A stretch of DNA of 16,844 nucleotides from contig JBDZVX010000054.1 of the NCBI GenBank assembly GCA_040255925.1, forward strand, positions 1 to 16,844. Direction: 5' to 3'. The position numbers and the translations under genes were made by a program. Source of the stretch: Nitrolancea sp040255925 (GTDB lineage: Bacteria > Chloroflexota > Chloroflexia > Thermomicrobiales > Thermomicrobiaceae). Under the pieces are notes generated by a model, which ran no database searches, was not told the DNA's origin, and saw only the letters and a program-made list of their open reading frames with translations. Positions within the stretch are counted from its first letter, which is position 1. Each line of letters opens with the position of its first letter. This document shows positions 1-6,079 of the stretch, piece after piece.

Positions 1-14
1 AGGAATGCCTGACG

Positions 15-287
15 ATGCAGATCACCGACCGGGCCATGGAAAAGCTGGAAGATCTTCGTGATGCGACCACCCATGAAGAGGGGCAGGGCATTGCCCTGGT
101 TATGACCGAGGCAGGCGAACTCGGTTTTGCCATCTCTTCGCCGCGAACGTCCGACCAGGTCTTCGAGCGAAACGGAGAGCCGGTCATGATCATTCCGGAA
201 TCATTGGTCGAGCCACTTGAGACAGTGGTGCTCGACTACGTTGAAACCCCGGAGCAGACCGGCTTCACACTCGACCAGCAAGAGTGA
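15..287 (+). CDS. HesB/IscA-like (A-type Fe-S scaffold fold) small protein lacking cysteines
   Basis: This 90-aa protein has the outline of the HesB/IscA family. It opens with the family-type N-terminus MQITDRAMEKL. It has a 'DQVFERNGEPVMI' strand pair matching the usual 'D.v.. .G..v.vd' segment, then a 'SLVEPLETVVLDYVE' segment matching 'sl.yL.G..iDyv', and a short 'GFTL' end. True A-type carriers bind Fe-S or iron through three conserved cysteines, and this protein has none, so it is unlikely to be a conventional cluster carrier. Such cysteine-free HesB-like proteins are known, but their role is not. ATG at 15 is chosen because an AGGAA ribosome site lies at 1-5; no in-frame stop is visible upstream, so an earlier start outside the window cannot be excluded. 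It ends about 295 bp before tig and probably belongs to an upstream transcript. Confidence 0.7.
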   Translation: MQITDRAMEKLEDLRDATTHEEGQGIALVMTEAGELGFAISSPRTSDQVFERNGEPVMIIPESLVEPLETVVLDYVETPEQTGFTLDQQE

Positions 288-294
288 CCAGCGA

Positions 295-316
295 CCCGGA
301 ATGATGAGTCTCCGGG
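295..316 (+). other. Small hairpin just after the HesB-like gene
   Basis: Perfect 6-bp inverted repeat CCCGGA (295-300) / TCCGGG (311-316) with a 10-nt loop, starting 8 nt after the stop codon at 287. It is followed by AAAAAG rather than a T-run, so it does not look like a normal intrinsic terminator for the + strand gene. It may protect the 3' end of the transcript. Function unknown. Confidence 0.35.
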
Positions 317-342
317 AAAAAGCATTGCCGTGAATCTCCGAT

Positions 343-419
343 CGTGTTCTCCTCCTGGCGGGTCCTGACTCTGGTGGGATTTCCATCCGAAAGCCGGGCT
401 CGCTATGGAGGAGAATGCG
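343..419 (+). ncRNA. Long extended hairpin, candidate structured RNA of unknown class
   Basis: Positions 343-355 pair with 407-419 in a 13-bp stem (11 Watson-Crick and two G-U pairs at 345/417 and 346/416). A second helix follows inside: 358-365 pairs with 396-403 (8 bp, two G-U). A small apical helix then forms between 373-377 and 383-387. The G-U pairs would become C-A mismatches on the opposite strand, so the fold favours a + strand RNA. Two further hairpins follow directly (424-437 and 443-464). The element lies between the HesB-like gene and the tig promoter, so it would be part of the upstream gene's 3' region or a separate RNA, not the tig leader as mapped here. I could not match it to SRP RNA, T-box, cobalamin, ZTP, fluoride or SAM consensus features. 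Confidence 0.4.
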
Positions 420-423
420 TTTG

Positions 424-464
424 AGCGAATGATCGCTGCCAACCGGCCCCGGTAACGTGGCCGG
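424..464 (+). other. Two consecutive small hairpins after the long hairpin
   Basis: AGCGA (424-428) pairs with TCGCT (433-437) around a 4-nt loop. CCGGCC (443-448) pairs with GGCCGG (459-464) around a 10-nt loop. Neither is followed by a T-run, so they are not obvious terminators. Together with 343-419 they make a 120-nt tract of back-to-back helices. From 465 to the tig promoter at 534 I see nothing specific. Confidence 0.35.
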
Positions 465-533
465 ATTAGATGACAACCTCAACATTCGGGCGCATGGCGT
501 GGTTGATAGGTGTTCGCCCGCTTGCCAAGGGCT

Positions 534-542
534 TGTTATACT
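534..542 (+). promoter_or_regulatory. Extended -10 promoter for the tig-clpP-clpX cluster
   Basis: TGTTATACT gives a TG-N extended -10 with TATACT at 537-542 (5 of 6 to TATAAT). The best -35 candidate with an 18-nt spacer is TTCGCC (513-518), a poor match, as is usual for extended -10 promoters. Transcription would start near 549 and give a leader of roughly 30 nt before the GTG at 582. Confidence 0.6.
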
Positions 543-569
543 TACCGGCGTTGAATCAATCAGCTGGCA

Positions 570-576
570 AAGGTGG
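570..576 (+). promoter_or_regulatory. Ribosome binding site that fixes the tig start
   Basis: AAGGTGG lies 5 nt before GTG 582. An in-frame GTG at 573 falls inside this site and has no ribosome site of its own, so 582 is the start. Confidence 0.75.
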
Positions 577-581
577 GATGC

Positions 582-2054
582 GTGAGAGTTACTGTCGAAA
601 CAATGCCTGAGAGCTCGGTTGAGCTCGATATTATTGCAGATGAGCAAGAGTTTGATGATGCCAAGGACCGTGTCTACCGGCGTCTCAGCCAGAGCGTGAC
701 CGTTCCGGGATTTCGTCCGGGAAAAGCGCCAAAGGCCATGATAGAGCAGCGGATCGGCCGCGATACCCTGCTCGTTGAGGCGCAGCGAGACATTATGGAA
801 GACCTTTACCGCCGTGCCCTGGAGCAAGAGAAGGTCATGCCGGTGGCCGAGCCGGAGATCTCGATTTATCAGGATGAGCCGTTCGCGTTCAAGGTGCGGG
901 TACAAGTGTATCCGACGATACGCTTGAGCGATTACCGGTCGCTCCGGATGGAACCGCGAGCTGTTTCGATCAGTGATGCTGATGTGGACGCCGTGCTGGA
1001 GGATGTCCGGGAGCGGGCCGCGCTGTGGGTCGAACCGGAAGAAAAAGGTCCGCCGGTGGATGGTGATCAGGTGACCATTGACCTGAGCGCCTTCGATGCC
1101 GGTGAGCCGTTCCACGAACCGCTGGAGGATGGCACGTTCGTGGTTGGCGAAGGCCAACTCTTTGTAGATATCGAGGAGCAGGTCAAGCGTCTCCAGCCTG
1201 GTGAGACCAGCGAGTTCGATGTTACCTTCGACGCTCAAGATGAAATGATTAGTCCGGAGATCCGCGGGAAAACGCTGCAATACAAGCTGACGCTCAAGGA
1301 AGTTAAGAAAAAGGAGCTTCCGGAGCTCAACGATGAGCTCGCGAAGACCGCTGGTGAGTATGAGACGCTGGACGAGCTGAAGTCGGCGGTCCGGAAAGAG
1401 TTGCTGTATAGCCAGACACTCGAGACCCGGTCTCAGGTCATCAGCGAAATCATCGATAAGGTGTCTGAAGGCGCCAGTTTCGAGATCGCGCCAGCGATGG
1501 TCAGCCGTCAGATCGATGAAGAGCTTGAGCGCCTGAAGCGACGGCTGCAAATGCAGCGCACGACCCTGGACGAGTATCTGCGCTTTATCGGGAAGACCAT
1601 TGAGGAGTACACTGAGGAGCTCAAGCCGGAGGCCGAGCGGCGTGTCCGGAATCTTCTGATCATCGAGGCGATCGGTGATGCCGAGGGGATCCAGGTAACC
1701 GATGAGGAGATCCTAGCCCAGATCAATAACATTATCGCTCACGCGAAGAACCCAGAGGAAATCAAGAAGATCTATTCCAGTGGGCACTACCAGGGGATGG
1801 TCGAAGAAGAACTCCGGCAACAGAAGGTGATTGACCGGCTGCTGGAAATCGTGACCGAGGGGCAAGGCCCGGTGTCGGGCGAGGGCGGTGAATTGCTGCG
1901 CTCGATCATGTCGCCGCCGGAGGCCACGGAAGAAGGTGGCGAAGAGCCGGAGGGCGAGACCGAGAGCGTGTCCGCGGATACCGAGGATGAGGCGACGGCG
2001 GCCGTTGTGGCGGAAACGGAACTCGAACCGGCGGAAAACGCTGGAAAGGAATAG
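582..2054 (+). CDS. tig: Trigger factor, ribosome-associated chaperone and peptidyl-prolyl isomerase
   Basis: Trigger factor docks at the ribosome exit tunnel and shields nascent chains. The 490-aa product has the three-domain layout: N-terminal ribosome-binding domain (about 1-140) with the signature GFRPGKAP at residues 43-50, an FKBP-type isomerase domain (about 155-245, containing 'VDGDQVTIDL'), and a helical C-terminal chaperone domain (about 250-430). Starting at GTG 582 gives the family N-terminus MRVTVETMPE and places GFRPGKAP at the same residue numbers as in E. coli, so the longer start at 573 is rejected. The last 55 or so residues form a Glu-rich, Ala/Thr-containing acidic tail, longer than in E. 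coli (432 aa). It is first in a + strand cluster, 40 nt ahead of clpP, behind the extended -10 promoter at 534-542. Confidence 0.96.
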   Translation: MRVTVETMPESSVELDIIADEQEFDDAKDRVYRRLSQSVTVPGFRPGKAPKAMIEQRIGRDTLLVEAQRDIMEDLYRRALEQEKVMPVAEPEISIYQDEPFAFKVRVQVYPTIRLSDYRSLRMEPRAVSISDADVDAVLEDVRERAALWVEPEEKGPPVDGDQVTIDLSAFDAGEPFHEPLEDGTFVVGEGQLFVDIEEQVKRLQPGETSEFDVTFDAQDEMISPEIRGKTLQYKLTLKEVKKKELPELNDELAKTAGEYETLDELKSAVRKELLYSQTLETRSQVISEIIDKVSEGASFEIAPAMVSRQIDEELERLKRRLQMQRTTLDEYLRFIGKTIEEYTEELKPEAERRVRNLLIIEAIGDAEGIQVTDEEILAQINNIIAHAKNPEEIKKIYSSGHYQGMVEEELRQQKVIDRLLEIVTEGQGPVSGEGGELLRSIMSPPEATEEGGEEPEGETESVSADTEDEATAAVVAETELEPAENAGKE

Positions 2055-2060
2055 CGATTT

Positions 2061-2075
2061 CGCACCTCGCGTGCG
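2061..2075 (+). other. Hairpin between tig and clpP
   Basis: CGCAC (2061-2065) pairs with GTGCG (2071-2075) around a 5-nt loop, 6 nt after the tig stop and just before the clpP ribosome site AAGGGA (2080-2085). It could limit read-through translation or stabilise a processed clpP message. This is a short structure, so confidence is low. Confidence 0.3.
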
Positions 2076-2094
2076 CCAGAAGGGAACCCAGGCG

Positions 2095-2712
2095 ATGGAT
2101 GATTTCACATCCCCGAGAAACTTAATTCCGATGGTCGTCGAGACGACTAGCCGCGGTGAGCGGGCGTACGATATCTATTCGCGGCTTTTGCGGGACCGGA
2201 TCATCTTCCTCGGTACTCCGGTTGACGATCAGATCGCGAACGTGATCGTCGCGCAGATGCTCTTCTTGGAGCACGAAAACCCGGAGCAGGATATCAAACT
2301 CTACATCAATAGTCCGGGCGGCCTCGTCTACGCTGGGCTGGCGATCTATGATACGATGCAAATGATCCGGCCAGACGTCGCAACCTACTGTGTGGGCCTT
2401 GGGGCCAGCATGGGAGCGGTGCTGCTTGCCGGGGGTGCGAAAGGCAAGCGGTTCGCGCTACCGCATTCCCGGATTCTGATCCACCAGGGATCCTCGGGGT
2501 TCCGTGGTTCGGTGCCGGATATCGAGATTCAAGCGCGAGAGACGATCAATCTCACGACGCAGCTGACCGAGTTGATGGCCTACCACACCGGTCAGTCGTT
2601 TGAGCGTCTCAAGCGCGACACCGAGCGCGATTACTTCATGTCGGCGGAAGAGGCGCGGGATTACGGAATCGTCGACTTCGTGCTCGAGCCACAGAAACTC
2701 TTGACCGTCTAA
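2095..2712 (+). CDS. clpP: ATP-dependent Clp protease proteolytic subunit
   Basis: ClpP forms the double-ring serine protease that degrades substrates unfolded by ClpX. The 205-aa length is typical. The catalytic triad is complete: Ser105 in 'GLGASMGA', His130 in 'RILIHQ', and Asp179 in 'TERDYFMS' (equivalent to E. coli Ser97, His122 and Asp171 of the mature enzyme). The N-terminus 'NLIPMVVETTSRGERAYDIY' is classic. The frame is open far upstream into tig, but ATG 2095 is preceded by AAGGGA and gives the family N-terminus, so the longer start at 1888 is rejected. A short N-terminal propeptide may be removed, as in E. coli. clpX follows after 31 nt. A PMV..SRGERAYDI start with few extra residues suggests the standard housekeeping ClpP1-type protein. 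Confidence 0.97.
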   Translation: MDDFTSPRNLIPMVVETTSRGERAYDIYSRLLRDRIIFLGTPVDDQIANVIVAQMLFLEHENPEQDIKLYINSPGGLVYAGLAIYDTMQMIRPDVATYCVGLGASMGAVLLAGGAKGKRFALPHSRILIHQGSSGFRGSVPDIEIQARETINLTTQLTELMAYHTGQSFERLKRDTERDYFMSAEEARDYGIVDFVLEPQKLLTV

Positions 2713-2743
2713 GGACCATCAACCACAAGGGGGTACTCGGGGG

Positions 2744-4003
2744 ATGTCTGGTTCGCGCGGGGGTAGAGTTCATTATCGTTGTTCGTTCTGCGGCAAAGGG
2801 CAGGAGGAAGTCCGGCGTCTGATCGCTGGGCCCGGAGCGGTCTACATCTGCGACGAATGCGTGCAGTTGTGCCGGGAGATCATCGAGGAAGAGGAAGCTC
2901 CAGCCCGGGGCCCTGAACCCTCGCTGACGCGCGTCCCAGCGCCGAAGAAGATTTACGAACAACTCAACCAGTATGTCGTCGGCCAGGACCGGGCGAAGAA
3001 GATTCTCTCGGTTGCGGTGTACAACCACTATAAGCGGATCACGGCGCAACTGGATGACGATGTCGAGCTCCAAAAGAGCAACATCTTGCTCGTCGGTCCG
3101 ACCGGCAGCGGTAAGACGTTGCTCGCTCAAACCCTGGCAAAGCTGCTGGACGTCCCCTTTTCGATCTCCGATGCGACCGCGCTGACTGAGGCGGGGTACG
3201 TCGGAGAGGATGTCGAGAATATTCTCCTCCGGCTCATCCAGTCGGCCGGAGACGTCCAGCGGGCGCAGACTGGCATTATCTACATCGACGAGATCGATAA
3301 GATCGCGCGGAAGGCCGACAATCCCTCGATCACCCGTGACGTCTCGGGCGAAGGGGTGCAGCAGGCGCTCCTCAAGATCATCGAGGGCACCGTGGCCAAC
3401 GTGCCGCCCCAGAGCGGCCGGAAGCATCCCCATCAGGAATATATTCAGATCGACACGAGAAACATTCTCTTCATCTGTGGCGGGGCGTTTGAAGGGCTGG
3501 AGGAGATCATCCGGAAACGGATCGGTCATGACAGCTCACTGGGCTTCGGGGCCAAGCTGGATCAAGCGCCTGAGGAGGATGTCCTGCAGTATGTCACGCA
3601 CGACGATCTCCTCAAGTATGGCCTGATCCCCGAGTTCGCCGGTCGGCTGCCGGTGGTGGTGTCCCTTGACCACTTGAGCCGCGAGGATCTGGTCCGGATT
3701 CTGGTGGAGCCGAAGAACGCCGTCGTGAAGCAGTACCAGAAGATCTTGAAGCTGGACGACGTGGAGCTGGTCTTCACCCAGGATGCGCTCGAAGCTACGG
3801 CCCAGCAGGCCATGCGGCGCAAGACCGGCGCGCGCGGGCTGCGTACCACGATCGAGGAAGTGCTTCTCGACGTAATGTATGAGATCCCGTCGCTGGAGGG
3901 TGTCCGGAAGTGCATCGTCAACGCGGACGTGATCAATCATGGCCGGCGGCCACTTATGGTCGCGGTTGGTGAAAATCCGGTCGAGTACCAGGAATCAGCC
4001 TGA
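2744..4003 (+). CDS. clpX: ATP-dependent Clp protease ATP-binding subunit ClpX
   Basis: ClpX is the hexameric AAA+ unfoldase that recognises tagged proteins and feeds them into ClpP. The 419-aa protein has an N-terminal zinc-binding domain with Cys13, Cys16, Cys36 and Cys39, then an AAA+ module. Visible elements are Walker A GPTGSGKT (118-125), pore-1 loop GYVG (151-154), Walker B 'IIYIDEIDK' (178-186), an RKH pore-2 loop (226-228), the ClpP-docking loop LGFGA (266-270, the 'IGF' loop with Leu for Ile), and the sensor-2 motif GARGLR. The intact docking loop and the adjacent clpP support a working ClpXP. ATG 2744 follows a purine-rich GGGGG stretch. The gene ends at a strong terminator (4033-4066), making it the last gene of the cluster. 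Confidence 0.97.
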   Translation: MSGSRGGRVHYRCSFCGKGQEEVRRLIAGPGAVYICDECVQLCREIIEEEEAPARGPEPSLTRVPAPKKIYEQLNQYVVGQDRAKKILSVAVYNHYKRITAQLDDDVELQKSNILLVGPTGSGKTLLAQTLAKLLDVPFSISDATALTEAGYVGEDVENILLRLIQSAGDVQRAQTGIIYIDEIDKIARKADNPSITRDVSGEGVQQALLKIIEGTVANVPPQSGRKHPHQEYIQIDTRNILFICGGAFEGLEEIIRKRIGHDSSLGFGAKLDQAPEEDVLQYVTHDDLLKYGLIPEFAGRLPVVVSLDHLSREDLVRILVEPKNAVVKQYQKILKLDDVELVFTQDALEATAQQAMRRKTGARGLRTTIEEVLLDVMYEIPSLEGVRKCIVNADVINHGRRPLMVAVGENPVEYQESA

Positions 4004-4016
4004 GCTTGAGTGAAGA

Positions 4017-4060
4017 AGGCCCTCACCCCCGGCCCCTCTCCCAATTCTGGGAGAGGGGAG
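4017..4060 (+). repeat. Dispersed inverted-repeat element after clpX (CCCTCACCCC type)
   Basis: The stretch begins 'GGCCCTCACCCCCGGCCCC' and continues into a perfect 11-bp stem (4033-4043 with 4048-4058) around a 4-nt loop. From memory, this CCCTCACCCC...CTCTCCC/GGGAGAGGGG element is very common between genes in many bacteria. It often gives rise to falsely annotated peptides reading 'PHPRPLS..WERG', and exactly this appears here in the frame from 4006. A diverged partial copy lies at 4111-4135. Copy number in this genome cannot be judged from one window. Confidence 0.75.
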
Positions 4061-4066
4061 TTTTTA
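4033..4066 (+). terminator. Rho-independent terminator of tig-clpP-clpX
   Basis: The 11-bp GC-rich perfect stem CCCCTCTCCCA / TGGGAGAGGGG with a tetraloop is followed, after AG, by TTTTTATTT. It lies 30 nt after the clpX stop. The stem is part of the dispersed repeat above, so the repeat has been recruited as a terminator. Confidence 0.85.
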
Positions 4067-4110
4067 TTTCAACAACCGATGACTACATCACGCTCCCGGC
4101 ACTCGCGAGT

Positions 4111-4139
4111 CTCTCCCAATGCCTGGAGAGGGGCGTTTG
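4111..4139 (+). repeat. Diverged partial second copy of the clpX-end repeat
   Basis: CTCTCCCAAT ... GGAGAGGGGCG matches the right part of the 4017-4060 element with a few changes in and beside the loop, which shorten the stem to 6 bp (4111-4116 / 4125-4130). It lacks the CCCTCACCCC left arm. CGTTTGTTT follows, so it may act as a weak second terminator. The neighbouring ACTCGCGAGT (4101-4110) is a perfect 10-bp palindrome. Apart from these, 4067-4172 holds nothing I recognise. Confidence 0.55.
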
Positions 4140-4172
4140 TTTAACCGGTAATCCCGTTAGGAATCGCCCAGA

Positions 4173-5849
4173 TCAGCGGTCGAAGCTGAGATAGGGCAGC
4201 GCCTCCGCGGGCTCGACGTGCTGAAGCGGCCGGATGATGACGAACCGGGGGATGACCCGCTTGTCGTAGGGGATCGCCGCGCTCTGGAGCCATCCCTCGA
4301 TTTCAAGCGTTTGCTGATCGGTGACGAAGACGAAGGCCGGGAGCACAGCGGCCCGGACGCGACGGGTCGCCTCCGGTAGCCGGTCGATGCCATGGCCGAC
4401 GGTGAGATCGTAGTCATCGGCGGCGCTGATCCGTTCCTGGGTGTCGAACATCAATGGGGTGCCCGCCCAGTGGTTCATCCAGACCGCGTCAACGCCCATG
4501 GAGTTGAGCGTTGAGATGAGCTGCGTGTTGGACGCCGGTAGATACCGCCAGTAGGGAGACTGCCAGATGTCCTCCGGCGCCGAACGGATGTAGGCAGAGG
4601 CTATCGCGCCGAGAAACGCCAGGCTCACGGCTACTGCCAGCAGGCGCGAACGAGCCGACAAGCGGGTTATTCCCGCGGCCAGGATGATCGGGGGGACTGA
4701 CGCCAGCGGTGCCGCGTATCGCCCGGTGGTGTCGGTATTGGGGAACTCCACCGCCATCTGCCCGAACGCGCTGAACACGAACGCCACACTGAGCAGCCCG
4801 GCAAAGAGCAGCAGTGCGTCCACCGGCTGACCATGGCGAAGTGAGAGCCTCGGCCATCCGAGAATTCCCCGGCGCCGCTGGACGATCAACGCCAGCATGG
4901 CCCCACCGACGGTCAGCACCACCGGAATCTGGAGCCAAACCGGTGTGCTCATCCAGGGCATGGCGACACCGGAGACCATGGGCACATCAGTCCGGAGAAA
5001 ATGGTAGGCCACCGCGAGGTACTGGCGATCGGTGTCGGCGCGTCCGACGCCGAGGAGGTAGTGGAAGGTCGTGTATTCGTGCTTGAGGGCGTAGGCAAAG
5101 ACCGGCGCCGCGCCGATCAAGAATCCGGCGACCGCGGCAATGAGCCGGGGCTGGAAGACGACCCGCTTGTTCCTCAGAAAGAGCAGGATTGCCGCCGTTC
5201 CCAGGTAGATCAGCGTCATACCGTGGAGCCAGAAGCCAAAGCCGCCAAGCAAGCCAATCGTGAAAACACGCAGCCAGGGACGGCGTGGTGGAGACGTGGC
5301 ATAGGCTTCGCCGATCGCCAGGAGGAGGATCAGATTGCCGAGCGTCATCGCGTCGAACAGGGCGCCCCAGACACGGGCGGTCGCCGAAAGAACGTAAATT
5401 GGCGGGATCGCGGCGAAGAGGACCGCGAGCAGTGCCTCCCACTGTCCGGCACATTTCCGCGCCAGAAGATAGAGGCTGAGCGCGAAGGCGACGAACTCGA
5501 ATAGTGTGATCGATTTGAACGCGACCCGGGACGCCCCGACGAGGGCGAAGACGGCCGCTCCGAGGTACGACTGAAAGGCGCCCATATAGGGTTGGCCGTT
5601 GAGGAAGACCGGGCGGTCACCCTGGAGGATGTCTAGGGCCATTACGCCGAACGTGGCCTCATCCCCATCGAGCATCCAATCGGCGCGGGCCATAGTCCAG
5701 ACGCGAAGGATAATACCGGCGAGGATGATCGCAACTAGGACGGCGATTTCCGCGCGGTTGCCGCCAGCGGCGCCGGGTCGTGGTGCCCCAGCGGAGGTGC
5801 TCCGCCGCGTCACAGCATTTTCGGTCTCACTGTCCGGGTACCGTCTCAC
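4173..5849 (-). CDS. Polytopic GT-C type glycosyltransferase-like membrane protein
   Basis: This 558-aa protein resembles the GT-C superfamily (ArnT / protein mannosyltransferase / GT39-GT83 type), which transfers sugars from polyprenyl-phosphate donors outside the membrane. After a short polar N-terminus there are about 11-12 hydrophobic segments, the first at 35-52. The first outer loop carries the acidic motif 'LDGDEATFG' (Asp61, Asp63, Glu64), where GT-C enzymes have their catalytic Asp/Glu. A C-terminal part of about 130 residues after the last span (about 420) is soluble and has no family I recognise. The start is GTG 5849; a GGGAAG site sits only 2 nt before it, so a slightly later start is possible, but it must precede the span at residue 35. 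The gene stands alone, divergent from the prenyl synthase. Acceptor and sugar are unknown. Confidence 0.7.
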   Translation of the reverse strand: MRRYPDSETENAVTRRSTSAGAPRPGAAGGNRAEIAVLVAIILAGIILRVWTMARADWMLDGDEATFGVMALDILQGDRPVFLNGQPYMGAFQSYLGAAVFALVGASRVAFKSITLFEFVAFALSLYLLARKCAGQWEALLAVLFAAIPPIYVLSATARVWGALFDAMTLGNLILLLAIGEAYATSPPRRPWLRVFTIGLLGGFGFWLHGMTLIYLGTAAILLFLRNKRVVFQPRLIAAVAGFLIGAAPVFAYALKHEYTTFHYLLGVGRADTDRQYLAVAYHFLRTDVPMVSGVAMPWMSTPVWLQIPVVLTVGGAMLALIVQRRRGILGWPRLSLRHGQPVDALLLFAGLLSVAFVFSAFGQMAVEFPNTDTTGRYAAPLASVPPIILAAGITRLSARSRLLAVAVSLAFLGAIASAYIRSAPEDIWQSPYWRYLPASNTQLISTLNSMGVDAVWMNHWAGTPLMFDTQERISAADDYDLTVGHGIDRLPEATRRVRAAVLPAFVFVTDQQTLEIEGWLQSAAIPYDKRVIPRFVIIRPLQHVEPAEALPYLSFDR

Positions 5850-5883
5850 CGCTTCCCATCCATCGCGCGATTTAACGACCAGC

Positions 5884-5898
5884 CGCCCGTTATGGGCG
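5884..5898. other. Short inverted repeat in the divergent spacer
   Basis: CGCCC (5884-5888) and GGGCG (5894-5898) flank GTTAT. It lies 35-49 nt upstream of the glycosyltransferase GTG on the minus strand and could be a leader hairpin or a protein site. No clear minus-strand promoter was found in this spacer. Confidence 0.25.
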
Positions 5899-5949
5899 TG
5901 GGAGTGGCCGGATGCATATACGTCCTACTCCGGCGGTGGAGTCGCTGTT

Positions 5950-5965
5950 CGACCGTGAACGGTCG
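5950..5965. promoter_or_regulatory. 16-bp palindrome, candidate operator between divergent genes
   Basis: CGACCGT (5950-5956), GA, ACGGTCG (5959-5965) is a perfect 7+7 palindrome with a 2-nt centre. It is about 43 nt upstream of the -10 element of the prenyl synthase and about 100 nt from the start of the divergent glycosyltransferase. This is where a dimeric regulator acting on one or both genes would bind. The binding protein is unknown. Confidence 0.4.
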
Positions 5966-6004
5966 GATGTTATTCGTGAGGCTAACAGTGACAGCCTCCA
6001 ATTC

Positions 6005-6013
6005 TGCTATAGT
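6005..6013 (+). promoter_or_regulatory. Extended -10 promoter for the polyprenyl synthase
   Basis: TGCTATAGT contains TG-N followed by TATAGT (6008-6013). No well-spaced -35 is present; GTGACA at 5988-5993 leaves only 14 nt. The predicted transcript start near 6020 makes an upstream ATG at 5912 impossible on this message and supports the start near 6080. Confidence 0.55.
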
Positions 6014-6079
6014 AGACACGGATGCGGGTACGTGGGGCAACCCGGCGTCTGGTGGAGGGAGTCAGGGGTCATTAGTATC

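Noticed and set aside
343..419. SRP RNA, T-box or known riboswitch at the long hairpin
   Set aside because: The SRP core (GTCAGG...GGAAGGAAGCAGCC), the T-box sequence and the riboswitch signatures I know are absent.
201..1550. 449-aa minus-strand open frame opposite tig
   Set aside because: It overlaps the certain tig gene; its composition is that of an antisense shadow in GC-rich DNA and no family is recognisable.
4006..4194. Small + strand open frame (62 aa) after clpX
   Set aside because: It is the translation of the dispersed repeat ('PHPRPLSQFWERG' type) and crosses the terminator; a well-known false-gene pattern.
5846..6040. 64-aa minus-strand frame whose stop overlaps the glycosyltransferase GTG
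   Set aside because: It covers the palindrome and the opposite promoter region and has no family features; coupling with the GTG start is possible but unsupported.
5912..6079. Longer N-terminus for the prenyl synthase from ATG 5912
   Set aside because: It would translate the palindrome and the -10 element and gives 56 residues unlike the family.
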